Assembly: GCF_014905175.1 (NCBI RefSeq)
Contig: NC_057788.1
Span: forward strand, 20,616,154-20,680,153
Direction: 5' to 3'
Source of the DNA: Aphidius gifuensis
Taxonomy: Eukaryota > Arthropoda > Insecta > Hymenoptera > Braconidae
Length of the DNA stretch: 64,000 nt
Shown: positions 11,382 through 22,573 of the stretch, in pieces
Numbering within the stretch: the first letter of the stretch is position 1
Layout: the number at the start of each line of letters is the position of its first letter
Notes under the pieces: model-generated
Databases searched by the model: none
Told to the model about the DNA's origin: nothing
Seen by the model: the letters and a program-made list of their open reading frames with translations, nothing else
Program-made: the position numbers and the translations under genes

Positions 11382-11525
11382 TAAGCAGAATTACCCATTT
11401 CTTCACTTGATATAGAATCAAGATGATCTAATAAAGGAATTAATCTTGGTAGTTGAACAGCTTTTTCATAAGTTGGTGGTCCGATTATTTCAGCAGGATG
11501 TTCTTGACGTTTGGATTCAATTTCT
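11382..11525 (-). pseudogene. isolated 3' exon fragment with PPxY motif
   Basis: On the minus strand a candidate acceptor (AAACATCAG) precedes an open stretch coding EIESKRQEHPAEIIGPPTYE, then KAVQLPRLIPLLDHLD, and ending EEMGNSA with a TAA. AATAAA follows within about 40 nt. The coding look (no low-complexity bias, a PPTY motif of the kind bound by WW domains) differs from everything around it. No upstream exon is visible nearby and both sides are family flank, so it may be a captured or orphaned last exon. I do not recognise the parent gene. Confidence 0.4.
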
Positions 11526-11569
11526 GATGTTTTATTCGAGACAACAAAAAAAAAAAAAAAAAGAAACAA

Positions 11570-12110
11570 TGAAACTCTATATTGATAGAGAACAAATTGT
11601 AGTTATAACTAAGATACTTTTATAAATAAATGTTTCAGTGGTAATTATAAATAAAATTATATAATTTTTAAAACAATTGAGGTTCCGCATCGTCTTGAAT
11701 ATTTTATTTTCATATATGCATTCTTTTACATTTATTAATTATTATAATAATAATTAGTATACTACTATTAATTCTTATTTTTTTCAGTATTTAGAATATT
11801 TCAATCACTCATTTCAGCCACGGTAAATCTAAAAAGCAAACATTTTATTCAATTGAAAAAATGATAAATATATATTTGTGTTTTATAAGAGAAATTTGCA
11901 TAATTCAACCGTATCAAAATGTTAATGAATTTTGTATTTCAGTTATATGATGTGGCATAAATATATTGAAAAAAAAATTGCAAAAATGTAAATAACTTAT
12001 TTCATGTAAAAATAAAAATATGATCAATGAAAATCTAATTTTTTAAATAATTAAATGGACAATTGTTGTGGTCAAATAAAAATGCCTAATTATATCTGTG
12101 AGCATGGTTT
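11570..12110. other. spacer and upstream flank of U6
   Basis: Shared family flank, including TGATGTGGCATAAATAT and the approach to the promoter. No gene. Confidence 0.5.
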
Positions 12111-12165
12111 TCATGGAAACTGTCGCGGCTAGTCGCGACGATCTGGCCGTTTTCCCTTTATTAGT
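12111..12165 (+). promoter_or_regulatory. U6 promoter GC block
   Basis: CATGGAAACTGTCGCGGC is followed by a second TAGTCGCGACG and TCTGGCCGTTTTCC, so the GTCGCG core is doubled. A TATAAAAC follows near 12210. The gene it drives is a deletion product. Confidence 0.6.
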
Positions 12166-12308
12166 TTTATTTATGTGTTTCATTTATTAAAAATCTTTCA
12201 AGTATAAAACAATTGGAAACAATAATTGTAATTGTGAACATTGCGAATATAACAATCAGAAACAACATAGATTAAAATAACAAAATTGAAATTATATTTA
12301 TTAATAAA

Positions 12309-12760
12309 ATGGAACAATTTGATAAAAAAAATATGTAAACCTATAAAATTTTCAGCAAGTCATGGTTGGTTAACAATTCTAAAAAAAAATTACAAAATTA
12401 CTGGTAAACCAAATAATCTTAAAATTAATTGTAACATTCAAAAAAAAAAAATCATTTTCACACTCGAACATTTACGCTTCCCATGAAATGAAAGTTTAGG
12501 TTGTTAATATTTCAAATGATAATCCACATTGGAGTTTGAAAATGCTAAGAGAACAAAGTGGGTGTAATAATCTTGAAACTGTGAATCAACTCTACCGTTG
12601 GAAGGAGGATGTTAGAAATTTCAATAAGAAAATAGCCACTAGTCTTTCTACTGGAAAAATTTAATTTTTCAGTACAATATGAATATGATGATAAAGATAA
12701 AAATACAAGTTCAAGTGGAGACAGAGGCAAACGAGGGCAAATTTCGAACTGATGATGTTA
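12309..12760 (+). pseudogene. U6: internal-deletion family copy
   Basis: The normal start (MEQFDKK) runs after seven codons straight into the CENP-B-type HTH region (KPIKFSASHGWLTILKKNYK), but out of frame. The junction is an A-rich run (GATAAAAAAAATATGTAAACC) resembling both the start of exon 1 and the AAAAAAAATATTTAAACC of exon 2. This suggests a deletion by recombination between short A-tracts. HTH2 (12500-12625) follows with one frameshift. Exon 1, the intron, the acidic region and HTH1 are gone. Confidence 0.85.
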
Positions 12761-13780
12761 AAATTACTCACTGATTATTTTCAATGGCTGGATCAATCAT
12801 TAAAGTCAAGTTGTTATGTTATGTTAATGATTGTTGATTAATCATTATACTTTATTGCAACAAAATTAACAACACAAGTTACCTAATTTAAAAAATACTT
12901 TTATGGATAAATGTTTAAGTTATTAATAGTACTTAAATAATGAATTTAATTAATTGTTTAAAACAATCGTCTTGAATATTTAATTTTATTCGTATTTTTC
13001 TATATGAATTATTCATTATACTCTTATCAATTATTAACAACACATTTAATTGAATCAAAATATATAACTTTTTTAAAACAATATTAATAATTTGGATATT
13101 ATTCTCAATTAAAGTATGGTTGATTATCGTCGTCGTCGTCATATGACATTATTATAAGTTTATATATCTCAAAGTTTAGAATTAAAATTTTTAAATAAAT
13201 TATCATTGATGATTAAAACCAAGTTGAAATAAAACTCTTGTGCTGAATATAAGATAAAAAAAATGCAACTAATAATAAACCTAGTTAATAATAATAATGG
13301 ATGATATAATAAATAAAAATATTGTAAAATAAAAAAAGCATTGATGTCTTTTTGCGATATATCGATTTTCCAAGTGGCTATTAATAATTCAATTGATAAC
13401 AAATAATTTCATATTATTTCATTTAGATGTTCACTCGACACATTTACAAAATTACCATTTTTTTTTTTTTTTTTATATTAATTTATCGTTACCATATCTT
13501 GTCTCACTGGTTTCTATTATACATATTACATATGGCAATACATAATCAATAAAAAAACGAATCATTGTTGTCAAACAATTAAAAATATTTTGTACAATAA
13601 AAAAAAATTTAAAATTTGAAAAATATTATTTCATTCATAATTTCATCTCGCACAAGAGTATTTAATAAATATATAGATTAATCAGTTTTACGAAAAAATA
13701 CATATAATATTAATTACATTCAACTTGACTCGTACTTAAATTAATGAATCAATAGAAACTTACGATTTTTCTTCCTTCAC
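12761..13780. other. spacer of shared flank repeats
   Basis: It contains the recurrent flank blocks and a minus-strand Asp run at 13095-13145, there reading YDDDDDNQPYFN and stop. The ACACATTTACAAAA block is at 13430-13520. No gene. Confidence 0.5.
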
Positions 13781-13860
13781 AGTTGTTAGAAATTTCGATA
13801 AGAAATGGGCCACCAGTTTTACCACTGGAAAAATTTATTTCTAATTCAGTACAGTATACG
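13781..13860 (+). pseudogene. U7: last piece of a family copy
   Basis: About 80 nt match the end of HTH2 and the tail (VVRNFDKKWATSFTTGKI). Both sides are flank sequence. A remnant only. Confidence 0.6.
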
Positions 13861-14639
13861 AATGTGTTGGAAAATTAATTACTCATAAATTAGTTTTACT
13901 AGATTATAATAATCGTTGATCAATCATTGGACTTTATCAACACAAAAGTAACAAATTAGAGTTAATTAATTTTTGAAATACTTTTATAAATCAATGTTTA
14001 AGTAACTGTTAGTAATAAATTTAAACATTTGTCTTGAATATTTAATTTTCATATATATACTATACACATTTAACTAAAACAAAATGTATAATCTTTTTGA
14101 AAATATAAGAACAATTAATATAAAAAACAAATTGGATATTATTTTCTAATTAAAGTATAGTGGTGTTGGATGTTTAAGATTTTTTTGATTATTATTATCA
14201 TCATGGTCTTCGTTAAATTTAAAATAAAATGATAAATACTATTTTTTTTAAATTATATTATAAAATGATAAATACTATATTTTTGTTTTTTATAAAAGAA
14301 ATTTAAATACCTCAACTGTATCAAATATGTTAATTATTTTTTTATTATATACAGTTATGAGATGTGGCATAAATATTAAAAACAATTTTTTGCAGAAATG
14401 TAAACTTGCTTCATGTAAAAATGAAAATATCCTTAAATAAAAAAAGCATTGGTGTCATGGCGTCGCATTTTGCGTGCGCATCCAAATTTGAACTTGGCGC
14501 TTTATTTTTCAAACTTAGCGCCTCATTTTTGAATTTACTGGAATCTGATTGGGGTATTAGAAGGTCACGTGCATGTCGTATAAATTGATATAGGTGGCGC
14601 TAATTGCATATACATATGTATGTGTGTGTTGACATTTGT
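13861..14639. other. shared flank, then non-family sequence
   Basis: Family flank continues to about 14430 (TGAGATGTGGCATAAATATT). From 14440 the sequence becomes richer in G+C (GGCGTCGCATTTTGCGTGCG) and has no match to family spacers. No convincing gene: the short open frame at 14406-14588 lacks recognisable features. Confidence 0.4.
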
Positions 14640-14647
14640 GATTATAA
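14640..14647 (+). repeat. 8-bp target-site duplication, left
   Basis: GATTATAA, repeated exactly at 19157-19164 on the other side of the P-like transposon. Eight-bp duplications are the rule for P elements. Confidence 0.9.
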
Positions 14648-14675
14648 CATGGTAGAAATATACAGGTATGTCCAT
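14648..14675 (+). repeat. P-like transposon left terminal inverted repeat
   Basis: Pairs with 19129-19156, with one mismatch at the 22nd base (T versus G). A looser similarity further in (left GCCATCTTG, right complement GCCATATTG) may be an internal transposase-binding site. Confidence 0.9.
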
Positions 14676-15107
14676 TCCTCGGACGAAAATAAATTCTACT
14701 GCGCAACACTCTAAGTAGCCATCTTGTCTAAATCTGTGTGTAAATCTGTGTGCCCGTCATATTATTATTATTATACCTATACTGTTAATTATTTATGCAC
14801 GAATTGTTTAAAAGTTACATTAATTTTAATTAAAAAGCTTTGAAAATATTGTTTAATAATTTAAACATATTTATAAATATGAAACTGATCCTCAAAGGTA
14901 TGTAATACATAAAATGACAGTTATTAAAAATTGATTTATTATTGTTTATTATGTTTGTTTGACATAGTCTTTTCATTTTGGAGGTTATACATTGTATACC
15001 TATACCTATTTATTTATTTATTTTCTTTAATAATCATTTAATTAATAATTTGTTTGTTATTCATTTATTTATTTTATTACTAATATTGTAGGTCTCATGT
15101 ATTCATA

Positions 15108-18100
15108 ATGGTAAAATGTGCCGTGAAATATTGTCAAAATACATCAAGCAGTCGTATTAAAAAAATTGGAAAAAATATCAAGCACAATGACAAAATTAGT
15201 TTTCATAGGTTTCCAAAAAATTTGGATGCATGCAAAATTTGGATGGAAATATGTCAAACTCAAAATATTGAATTAAATAATGGTGAGTGAATAATAATAA
15301 ATATTTGATCTATAAAGAATTGTAAACTAATTTTCTTTATTTTCAGCACGTGTATGCTCTATTCATTTTGATTCAAACTCATATAAAACTGGGTGGCAAA
15401 CAGAATATTTATCAGAAGAAAACATAAGACCAATTCTAAAGCCTGATGCCATACCAACCAAAAATTTGCCAAATGATCTTTTATTTTCAAACAGCTTAAA
15501 TTCCTCTATTAATCAAAGTCTTGAGAAAATTAATGCAGTTCATGAACATGTTAATTCAACTAAGCCAATGGAAGAAATAAGTATAAACAAAGTTGCATGT
15601 AATAATCAACAAAATGTTGAAAAAAGCATAATAGCTGAGGAATATGCTGTTGATCCAGTTGACACAATAAATAATTCCAGTGATAATATCAATCTCACTC
15701 AACCAGAATTATTTCAAACTGAAAAGTATACTTCATCAATTAACTTCTCGCGTATAGCAGATGAAATTTCTAAAATAAAAATACAAGCTGATGAATATCG
15801 TATAGAAATTGATATTTTAAAACAAAAACTACAAAAATTAGAAACTGTTAATAATAAATTACTTCAAAGTCTTGCTGTTAGCGAAACAAAATTAGAAAAA
15901 AAAGATAAATTGTTACAAAAATATATACATGGTTGGACATCTGTTTTTACACCAACTCAAATTAAAATATTAATGAATCCTGGACAGACAAAAAGTCACT
16001 GGCAAGCTGAAGACATTGCTTCGGCAATATCTCTTCGAGCTGTTTCACCACGAGGTTATCGTTATTTAAGAACCAAAATGAATTTCCCACTTCCTTCAAT
16101 AACAACTTTGAAACGATGGGCTTCTAAACTTGATTTAAATCCTGGTCCTTTAGAGCATGTATTTATGATAATGAAACAAAAAATTAAAAAAACAGATGAA
16201 CTTTATAAATACACTGTTCTCAGTTTTGATGAACTATACATTTCAAATATTATGGAAATTGATCGTAAAGATGAAGAAGTAATTGGTCCTCATAAAACTG
16301 TCCAAGTCATCATGGCCAGAGGATTATTTAATAACTGGAAGCAACCAATTTACTATGCTTACGACACAGCTGTAACCAAAGAAATTCTATTGGATGTAAT
16401 TACTAAATTATATGATTGTGGCTACAGAGTTGTAGGCACAGTTTGTGATTTTGGGACAAAAAACGCACAATTATTAAAGAGTTTAAATGTCGGTTATGTT
16501 GATGATGATGGCTATGAAGACGAAGATGATACAAGAACGTGTGATAATCTGAAATACCAAGATGAATGTGATGATAATAAAACAGACAAGTCAGCTGAAT
16601 TAAAAAAATGCTATTTTGAACATCCATGCAATAAAAATTATCACATTTACGTGTTTCTTGATGCTCCACATATGATTAAGCTTGCAAGAAACCATTTTAT
16701 TGATCATGGATTTGTATATCAAAATTGTCATATAAAGAAAAATTGTCTAGAACGCATTTTACAATTACAAAAAACATCAGACTTACGTATTGCATTTAAA
16801 CTGAAAGATTATCATCTAAATTGTACTCATGCAGATCGACAAAAAGTGAGTTATGCAACTAAGTTATTTTCAAATTCTAATGCCAGTGCAATTCAATTTT
16901 TTGCTGAAAAAGGATATTCAGGATTTGAAGATGCTGCAGACCATGCTCAAGTTATTAAATTATTTAATGATTGGTTTGATATTTTTAATAGTAAACTGAA
17001 ATATAACTATCAAAATCCTCTTGGTAGTGGGTTTGGTAGTCACTTTAATGATCAAGTAAAAGTTATTTATAATATGAAAGAATTTATTACTGAAATGAGG
17101 GTTTATGCTCCCAATAAAAGAGGAATGGCTTTAAGTATGAAACAATTTCAAAAAGGTATTGCCATTGATTGTGATTCATTATTGAATCTTTTTGATCATT
17201 TAAAAAAAACACAAAGTGTTAATGAACCTAAAATATTATATATTCCAACTTACCGAATCAATCAGGATATTTTGGAAAACACTTTTTCGTATTTACGAAG
17301 AATGGGTGGTAATAACGACCATCCAAATGCATTGGACATAAAGCATCGATTTCGTTGGTATATTCTAGGAAAACATTCTCTCGATTTTTTTTCTATTGGA
17401 GCAAATAATGATAATAAATTGATGGAATCAGAATTTTCTCTTATTGATTTAAATGACATCACCACTGGAGATGCCAATTTAACTGGCTCAGATGATGAAA
17501 ATTATATTTATAATCAAGATGAAGTATTAACACAAAATTTTTTAGATGATGGACTAGCTGTTGATGATGGAGATAAATTAGAACATACTAATTTGTCTGA
17601 TCAATCATCTTCATCAACAATGCCTGATGAAGTCAAATTATTATCAATTTGTCATGAAGGTTTGTATCTCAAAAATTAAAAATACAAGCAATCAAATTAA
17701 ATTTATATTATAAACGTGAAATTTTTTTTTTAGATTTAATTGATAGTTGTTGGAAAGAAGAAACACAAAATACAGGTTTGGGATAAATTATCTTATTTTG
17801 AATGAATATTTAATAATATATTTTATATTTTCAATAAACTATAACCACCAATGAATTGTCAGTATGTATCTAGTCTGTCAAATTAAAAAAAATCATGAAC
17901 AAACATTATTATTATCAAGATGATAAAATAAGTTAAAATCTATTAATCTTAAAGTTTATACTATTCAAATTTACAATTTAAATATTTTTACTGAATAAAT
18001 AAAAAAATTGAATATCAAATAATACAACTGAAGTAGTTTTTTATTGTTTTTTTTTTTTTTTTTTTTAATTTTATTATGAGTATTTTTTTGTAATTTAAAT

Positions 18101-18661
18101 ATTACATTTTCAGGATTCTATTTTGTCAAAAAAATTTTAACTAATTTAAATTTTGATCGTTATTCATCTTTGTGTTATTTAGATATTACTGATGAAAAAT
18201 TAAATGACCAAGAAAGTCCAGATAGTTGGGTTACTCAGCAAGGGTTATTATACATAACAGGTTACGTGGCTCATAAATACAAAAATAAATATCCGTCTTT
18301 AGGAGAACCAACAAGAAATTTTAATTCTATTCCTGATATAAATATTATCAGTCTCCTGTCAAGAGGAGGTTTAACATATCCATCTCAAACTTTTATATAT
18401 GTTGCAAAACAATTAGAAATTGAATTTTTACTTTTTCACAAAAACCATTTAGAAAAAAAAAAAGGAATTTTTATGTATTTAGTTAATAAACTAGAAGTTT
18501 GGATGAAAGAAAACAATATTAATATTGCACTGGATGCAATAAAGTGTTTGGTACGTACTCGTACGTACATTCGTCTCAGAGTTTTAAATGAGAAAATTTT
18601 AGAAGATAATAAAAAAAGAAATAAGAAAAAAAAGTTAAAAAAAATATGTAATAAAGTTTAA
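15108..18661 (+). CDS. P-element-type THAP transposase, four exons, about 1025 aa
   Basis: Exons: 15108-15282, 15347-17659, 17734-17775 and 18114-18661. All introns are GT-AG and phases match, giving 3078 nt with one stop at the end. Residues 1-95 form a THAP zinc finger: C4 and C9 in MVKCAVKYCQNTS, a HRFPKN motif, a Trp, then C-x2-H in ARVCSIHF, ending in AIPT. A Leu-rich coiled coil lies at about 193-255. The nuclease-like region carries LSFDELY (Asp about 353), GTVCDFGTKN (Asp about 426) and DILENTFSYLRRMGG (Glu about 702). These fit the three acidic residues of P/THAP9 transposases, though I assign them by pattern only. FLDAPHMIKLARN is a P/THAP9 hallmark. The length is near or above human THAP9 (903 aa) because of acidic insertions. 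It would cut and paste its own element and seems intact. Confidence 0.9.
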
Positions 18662-19128
18662 TATGAATTTTATTTTTATATGGAAATATTAATAATTTCA
18701 AACTGTGTTATTGTAAGTATAATTTACAATATATTCTTATTATAGAATATAATAAGAATAAAAGACTGTTTCAATTTATAATATATTCTCGGCATGAAAT
18801 ATATAAAAAAATATATATGTTTAATAAAACACTGTTGCTCAAATTGTTTTTTTAAACCCATAATATACACAAAACATGAATTATGGATGTTTTTTATTTT
18901 AATTATTGCAAACTTATTCCATTTGTCAAACGATTAATATGTATTTTTATGTTGAATATATGCATTTGAAATAAAATTATATTTGTTTGTGTTTTTATTA
19001 TTTTAATTTTCTATTGAGATCATCTTTGATATGTATTTCAATTTATGATTCAAATAAAATCGCGCCAGTTTAGCCAATATGGCGACGTAGGGACCGCACT
19101 TCTGATTGGCTTAAAAACACGTATGCGC

Positions 19129-19156
19129 ATGGACCTACCTGTATATTTCTACCATG
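19129..19156 (-). repeat. P-like transposon right terminal inverted repeat
   Basis: Reverse complement of 14648-14675 with a single mismatch; ends ...TTTCTACCATG immediately before the GATTATAA duplication. Confidence 0.9.
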
Positions 19157-19164
19157 GATTATAA
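19157..19164 (+). repeat. 8-bp target-site duplication, right
   Basis: GATTATAA, identical to 14640-14647. Confidence 0.9.
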
Positions 19165-20521
19165 CAACATTTTATATCTGTCAAAAAATATTAATGCCCA
19201 TAACCTTCAAACGATTTACCAATATTTAATTGAATTGTTATAAATAAAAGAATAGTTAATGTGTTATAAATAAATAAATAACGAAAAATTGAAAAAAAAA
19301 GAACTACATTCAAACACAAAAAAAAAAAAGATAGATTCATTTTTAAATAGGGCACGCAGACCTGTAAGAATGAAATCAAGATTTGTACATTTTAATTAAC
19401 AATAACAAAGTATTGTTAATTAAAATTTTGGAGTAAACAGATTTTTTTATCTAATCATTATTGAAGTACGAAACCTGCAATCATCGGTTTAAATAAACTC
19501 ACGACATTCTCTTCAAGAAAAAAAAAAATTAATTCAACAATATATTTATAAATAAATGTTAACAATTGTTTGAGGTGACATGTAATCGTTAATTCACAAT
19601 TTTTTATATTATTTTCCACTGAAGTACGAATTCTGCTATTATCAGCCAACGTTTTTCTCTCCAAAGATAAAAAAAGAATTATTTAAAAGGATTATTCTAT
19701 TATTTTGAGCGTGTCATGTAATTGTTTATTAACAAGTCCATGGTGTCTTAAAAAATAAATGTTATTGAATGATTTGTTTTTACCCTCGAAGGAAAAGTCA
19801 TAGGTTAATTTATATTGATAATAACAGAATTTGTCCTTCAATGGAAAATAATAGAAAAAAATTGTTTGACGAAAATTGATTATTAACAATTGCATGGCAC
19901 CTCGGATAATAAATAATGATAGATAATTTTTTTCTTTATTCTCGAAAAAAAAGTCATGAGCTTATTTGAATCAATGGAAGCAGGATTCGTACTTCAATAA
20001 TATTGAAAAAAAAATAGTTTACTCGAGAATTTAAATTTACAATACTTTGTTGAATAATCAGAACATTTTGTACTAATTTCTACAAACATTGGATTTTTAC
20101 CTTAAGAACAACGACAAAATTAAAATATTTGCTCTAAAATTTTCATATTCGCAAACGCATCGGGTCTTTTTGATTGAATTCTTATCTAATTTAAAGAAAA
20201 AAGCAGAAGCTAATTTGCACTCATAAAATCGGAATTTGTACATCAATAATAATAACAAATTATTGTGAATTAAAATTTAGAGTAAGCTATTTCTTCTTAC
20301 AATAAATAGCAGATAATGACAGACCATAGATGAAAAAAAATTGTTGAACGACAATTATTTATTAACATATTGCCTTCAATAAAAAATATTTTTAAAATTT
20401 TAAACAATTTTTTATTATTTTTGATGAGAAAGACGTGAGCTAAAAAATTTTAATTTACAATCTATGTTATTGTTATTGAGGTGTAACTTTTTATTTTATT
20501 GATACAAGTTGTAGCTTTTCC
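19165..20521. other. non-family AT-rich DNA, possible decayed repeat
   Basis: No gene. Short motifs recur here in both orientations: GAAGTACGAA with CTGC and ATCAT, and a palindromic AATTAACAATAACAAAGTATTG block near 19395. Related forms occur near 19450, 19615, 19980 and 20240. This looks like an old fold-back element but I could not set its ends. Confidence 0.35.
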
Positions 20522-20741
20522 CTGGTGGAAATATTACTCCGGCATTACTCCTGCAGTCCTGCATTACTCCGACATGAGATTCATGCCGGAGTAATTTCGT
20601 CGGCATGAAATTAGTACCGGCAAAATTATTTCGGCATGAGATCAATGAAAGAGACAAAAATCCAGCATTGATCTCATGTCAGAGTAATTTCTCAAGAAAT
20701 GGACCAAAAACGGAGTAATGCCGGAGAAATATTTCCACCAG
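20522..20741. mobile_element. 220-bp MITE with 30-bp inverted ends
   Basis: The left end CTGGTGGAAATATTACTCCG and the reverse complement of the right end (CTGGTGGAAATATTTCTCCG) match over about 30 bp with one mismatch. Inside, smaller inverted motifs (GCCGGAGTAAT, CGGCATGA) repeat. No protein. No obvious target duplication, so the superfamily is unknown. Confidence 0.75.
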
Positions 20742-21320
20742 AATTGCCCTTTTCTTTGAAATAGATAGGAAATAAATGGAAAAAGGATCCATCATTTAAA
20801 GCACCATGCGTCTGTCTATTGTATAAACATTTTTTGGAGTAACTTTTTTTTTTTTTTGTCGTTATTCTTCAGGTGAATAATTCCGATGTTAATAGCTCAA
20901 ATTAATACAAAATAATTCTGATCATTTAGCAACTTTTGCATGTTCCGAGTCAATTTGAAAAAAATTAACCTGTCCTCTACCTTTCAATAACGTGTAAATA
21001 AAATAATTGTTGACATTATTAAAAATTAGTACAAATCAAAAGGCTTTTAATTTCGTATCCGCGGGCTGGGCTCAAGCATTCTATTAGTCATCGTCAAATA
21101 TTATTTATAAATTAATTTTTTCTCTAATTTAAAATTTCATTGTTTTTTTTTTTTTTTTTTTTTTTTGTTAATAACACCACATGATGACGTGTCATTGGAA
21201 TTTAGCATATAGCATATAGCATATAGCATAGAAACAACTGAGGCGGCCGCTTGCGGCCGGCGAGGGCGCTAGTATAAAAAAAAAAAAAAATAATCTAATT
21301 TTTTAAATAATTAAATACAT
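20742..21320. other. non-family DNA with microsatellite and GC-rich palindrome
   Basis: No gene. 21200-21232 is about four copies of a 9-bp TAGCATATA-type repeat. 21240-21271 is a striking GC-rich stretch, GAGGCGGCCGCTTGCGGCCG followed by GCGAGGGCGC. Family upstream flank begins just after an A-run at 21295. Confidence 0.5.
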
Positions 21321-21377
21321 GATTGTTGTGGTCAAATGAAAACACGTAATTATATTGGTAGTCATGGTTTTATTTAC

Positions 21378-21500
21378 ATGAAAACTGTCACAGCACTCTC
21401 TGGCTTGCTCTGAATGGTTTCTCCTTGTTATAGCTTATTGTCAATCATAGTTTGAGGTTTCATGTGTTTCATTTATTAACAATCTTTCAAGAATAAAACA
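21378..21500 (+). promoter_or_regulatory. U8 promoter, diverged
   Basis: The GC block is CTGTCACAGCACTCTCTGGC, with CACA in place of the usual CGCG. The TATA position reads GAATAAAAC. Promoter decay fits with the interrupted gene. Confidence 0.5.
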
Positions 21501-21753
21501 ATTATAAAAATATTGTAAACATTGCGAATACAACAATCAAAAACTACATACATTAAAAAAGCAATACATAATCAGTAAGATGGAACCAATTAATAAACAT
21601 CGGTTCGAGAAGACTGATCAACAATTGTTTACTGACTCATTTAATTTTTGTTGGGAACTCTTAAAAAAAAAAGAATATTATCTCAGTGAACGTGAGACTA
21701 ATCTATTTTCAAGGTTGTCAATAAATTATGGTCAAGACATGTATGATGCCATG

Positions 21754-21761
21754 ATGATAAT
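21754..21761 (+). repeat. target-site duplication, left, of hAT-like element
   Basis: ATGATAAT, repeated at 22574-22581; part of the codons for MMIIMNK in exon 1 of U8. Confidence 0.85.
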
Positions 21762-22573
21762 CAGTGATGGGTAAATGGTCGATTTTTGAGGTTTCATACA
21801 CTTACAGTAAGATACTGTAAGATACTGTAAGAAACTGTAAGATACCTCTGACGCCATTTTGAACATTCTTATTGACTGTCAACTCGACAATTAGTTCTTA
21901 TTGCTCGATATATATTGGTACATGTAATTTATTTGTTATATAAATATATATAATATCAAGGAAAACCAGTTTTAAGGAATTAATGTTGCTTGAAACATAA
22001 TTTTTTGGCAACATTAATTCCTTAGCTCCATCTTTTCCTTAGCTACTATTTTTCCTTGGGATTTTTATTTATTTAAAAAATAAAATGCATGTAATTTTAT
22101 TTATTAAATAAATTAAAATGTCCAAGGAAAAGCAGTAGCTAAGAAAAAGATGTAGCTAAGAAATTAATGTTGCCAAAAAATTATGTTTTAAGGAATTAAT
22201 GTTGCTTTAATTTTAAATAACTAATTTTTTAAATAAATAAAAATCCCAAGGACAAATAGTAGCTATGGAAAAGATGGAGCTAAGGAATTACAGTTGCCAA
22301 AGAAATTCTTTTTTGAGCAACATTAATTCCTTAGCTACATCTTTTCCTTAGCTATTGCTTGTTTTTGGAATTTTTATTTATTTAATAAATGAATTACATG
22401 TATTAATCGAATAAAAAGAAATTGTAGCACGAAGGTTCCACTTTTATTCGTAAGAGGCGCTGGGAACGCAATGTAAGATACCTCGATGTATGAAACCGAT
22501 GATGTAAGATACGGTATCTTACATGGTATTTTACACATGTAAGATACCAAGGTATCTTACCTACCCAACACTG
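21762..22573. mobile_element. hAT-like non-autonomous element, copy A, 812 bp
   Basis: The ends are CAGTGATGGGTA on the left and the complement of CAGTGTTGGGTA on the right, and it is flanked by exact 8-bp duplications: the hAT pattern. Inside, GTAAGATACT-type units are tandemly repeated near both ends, in opposite orientations. Several large palindromes are built on GGAATTAATGTTGC and TTTTCCTTAGCTAC. No transposase frame, so it would depend on a partner. A near-identical copy sits at 34529-35316. Confidence 0.88.

Larger units (their letters stand above)
14648..19156 (+). mobile_element. Complete P-element-like (THAP) transposon, 4509 bp
   Basis: The ends are inverted repeats starting CATGGTAGAAATATACAGGT; 27 of the first 28 bases match between 14648-14675 and 19129-19156. 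The first CATG matches the start of Drosophila P elements. Exact 8-bp duplications flank it. One four-exon transposase gene occupies most of the interior. The long near-perfect ends and clean duplication suggest recent insertion. The site lies in non-family DNA between U7 and U8. Confidence 0.93.

Noticed and set aside
16403..16669. Minus-strand His-rich frame inside the P-like transposase
   Set aside because: Antisense to the acidic insertion of the transposase, with no supporting signal.
20461..21300. Possible tRNA or other structured RNA gene in the GC-rich part
   Set aside because: No cloverleaf, A box or B box could be found; the structure is explained by the MITE and a short palindrome.
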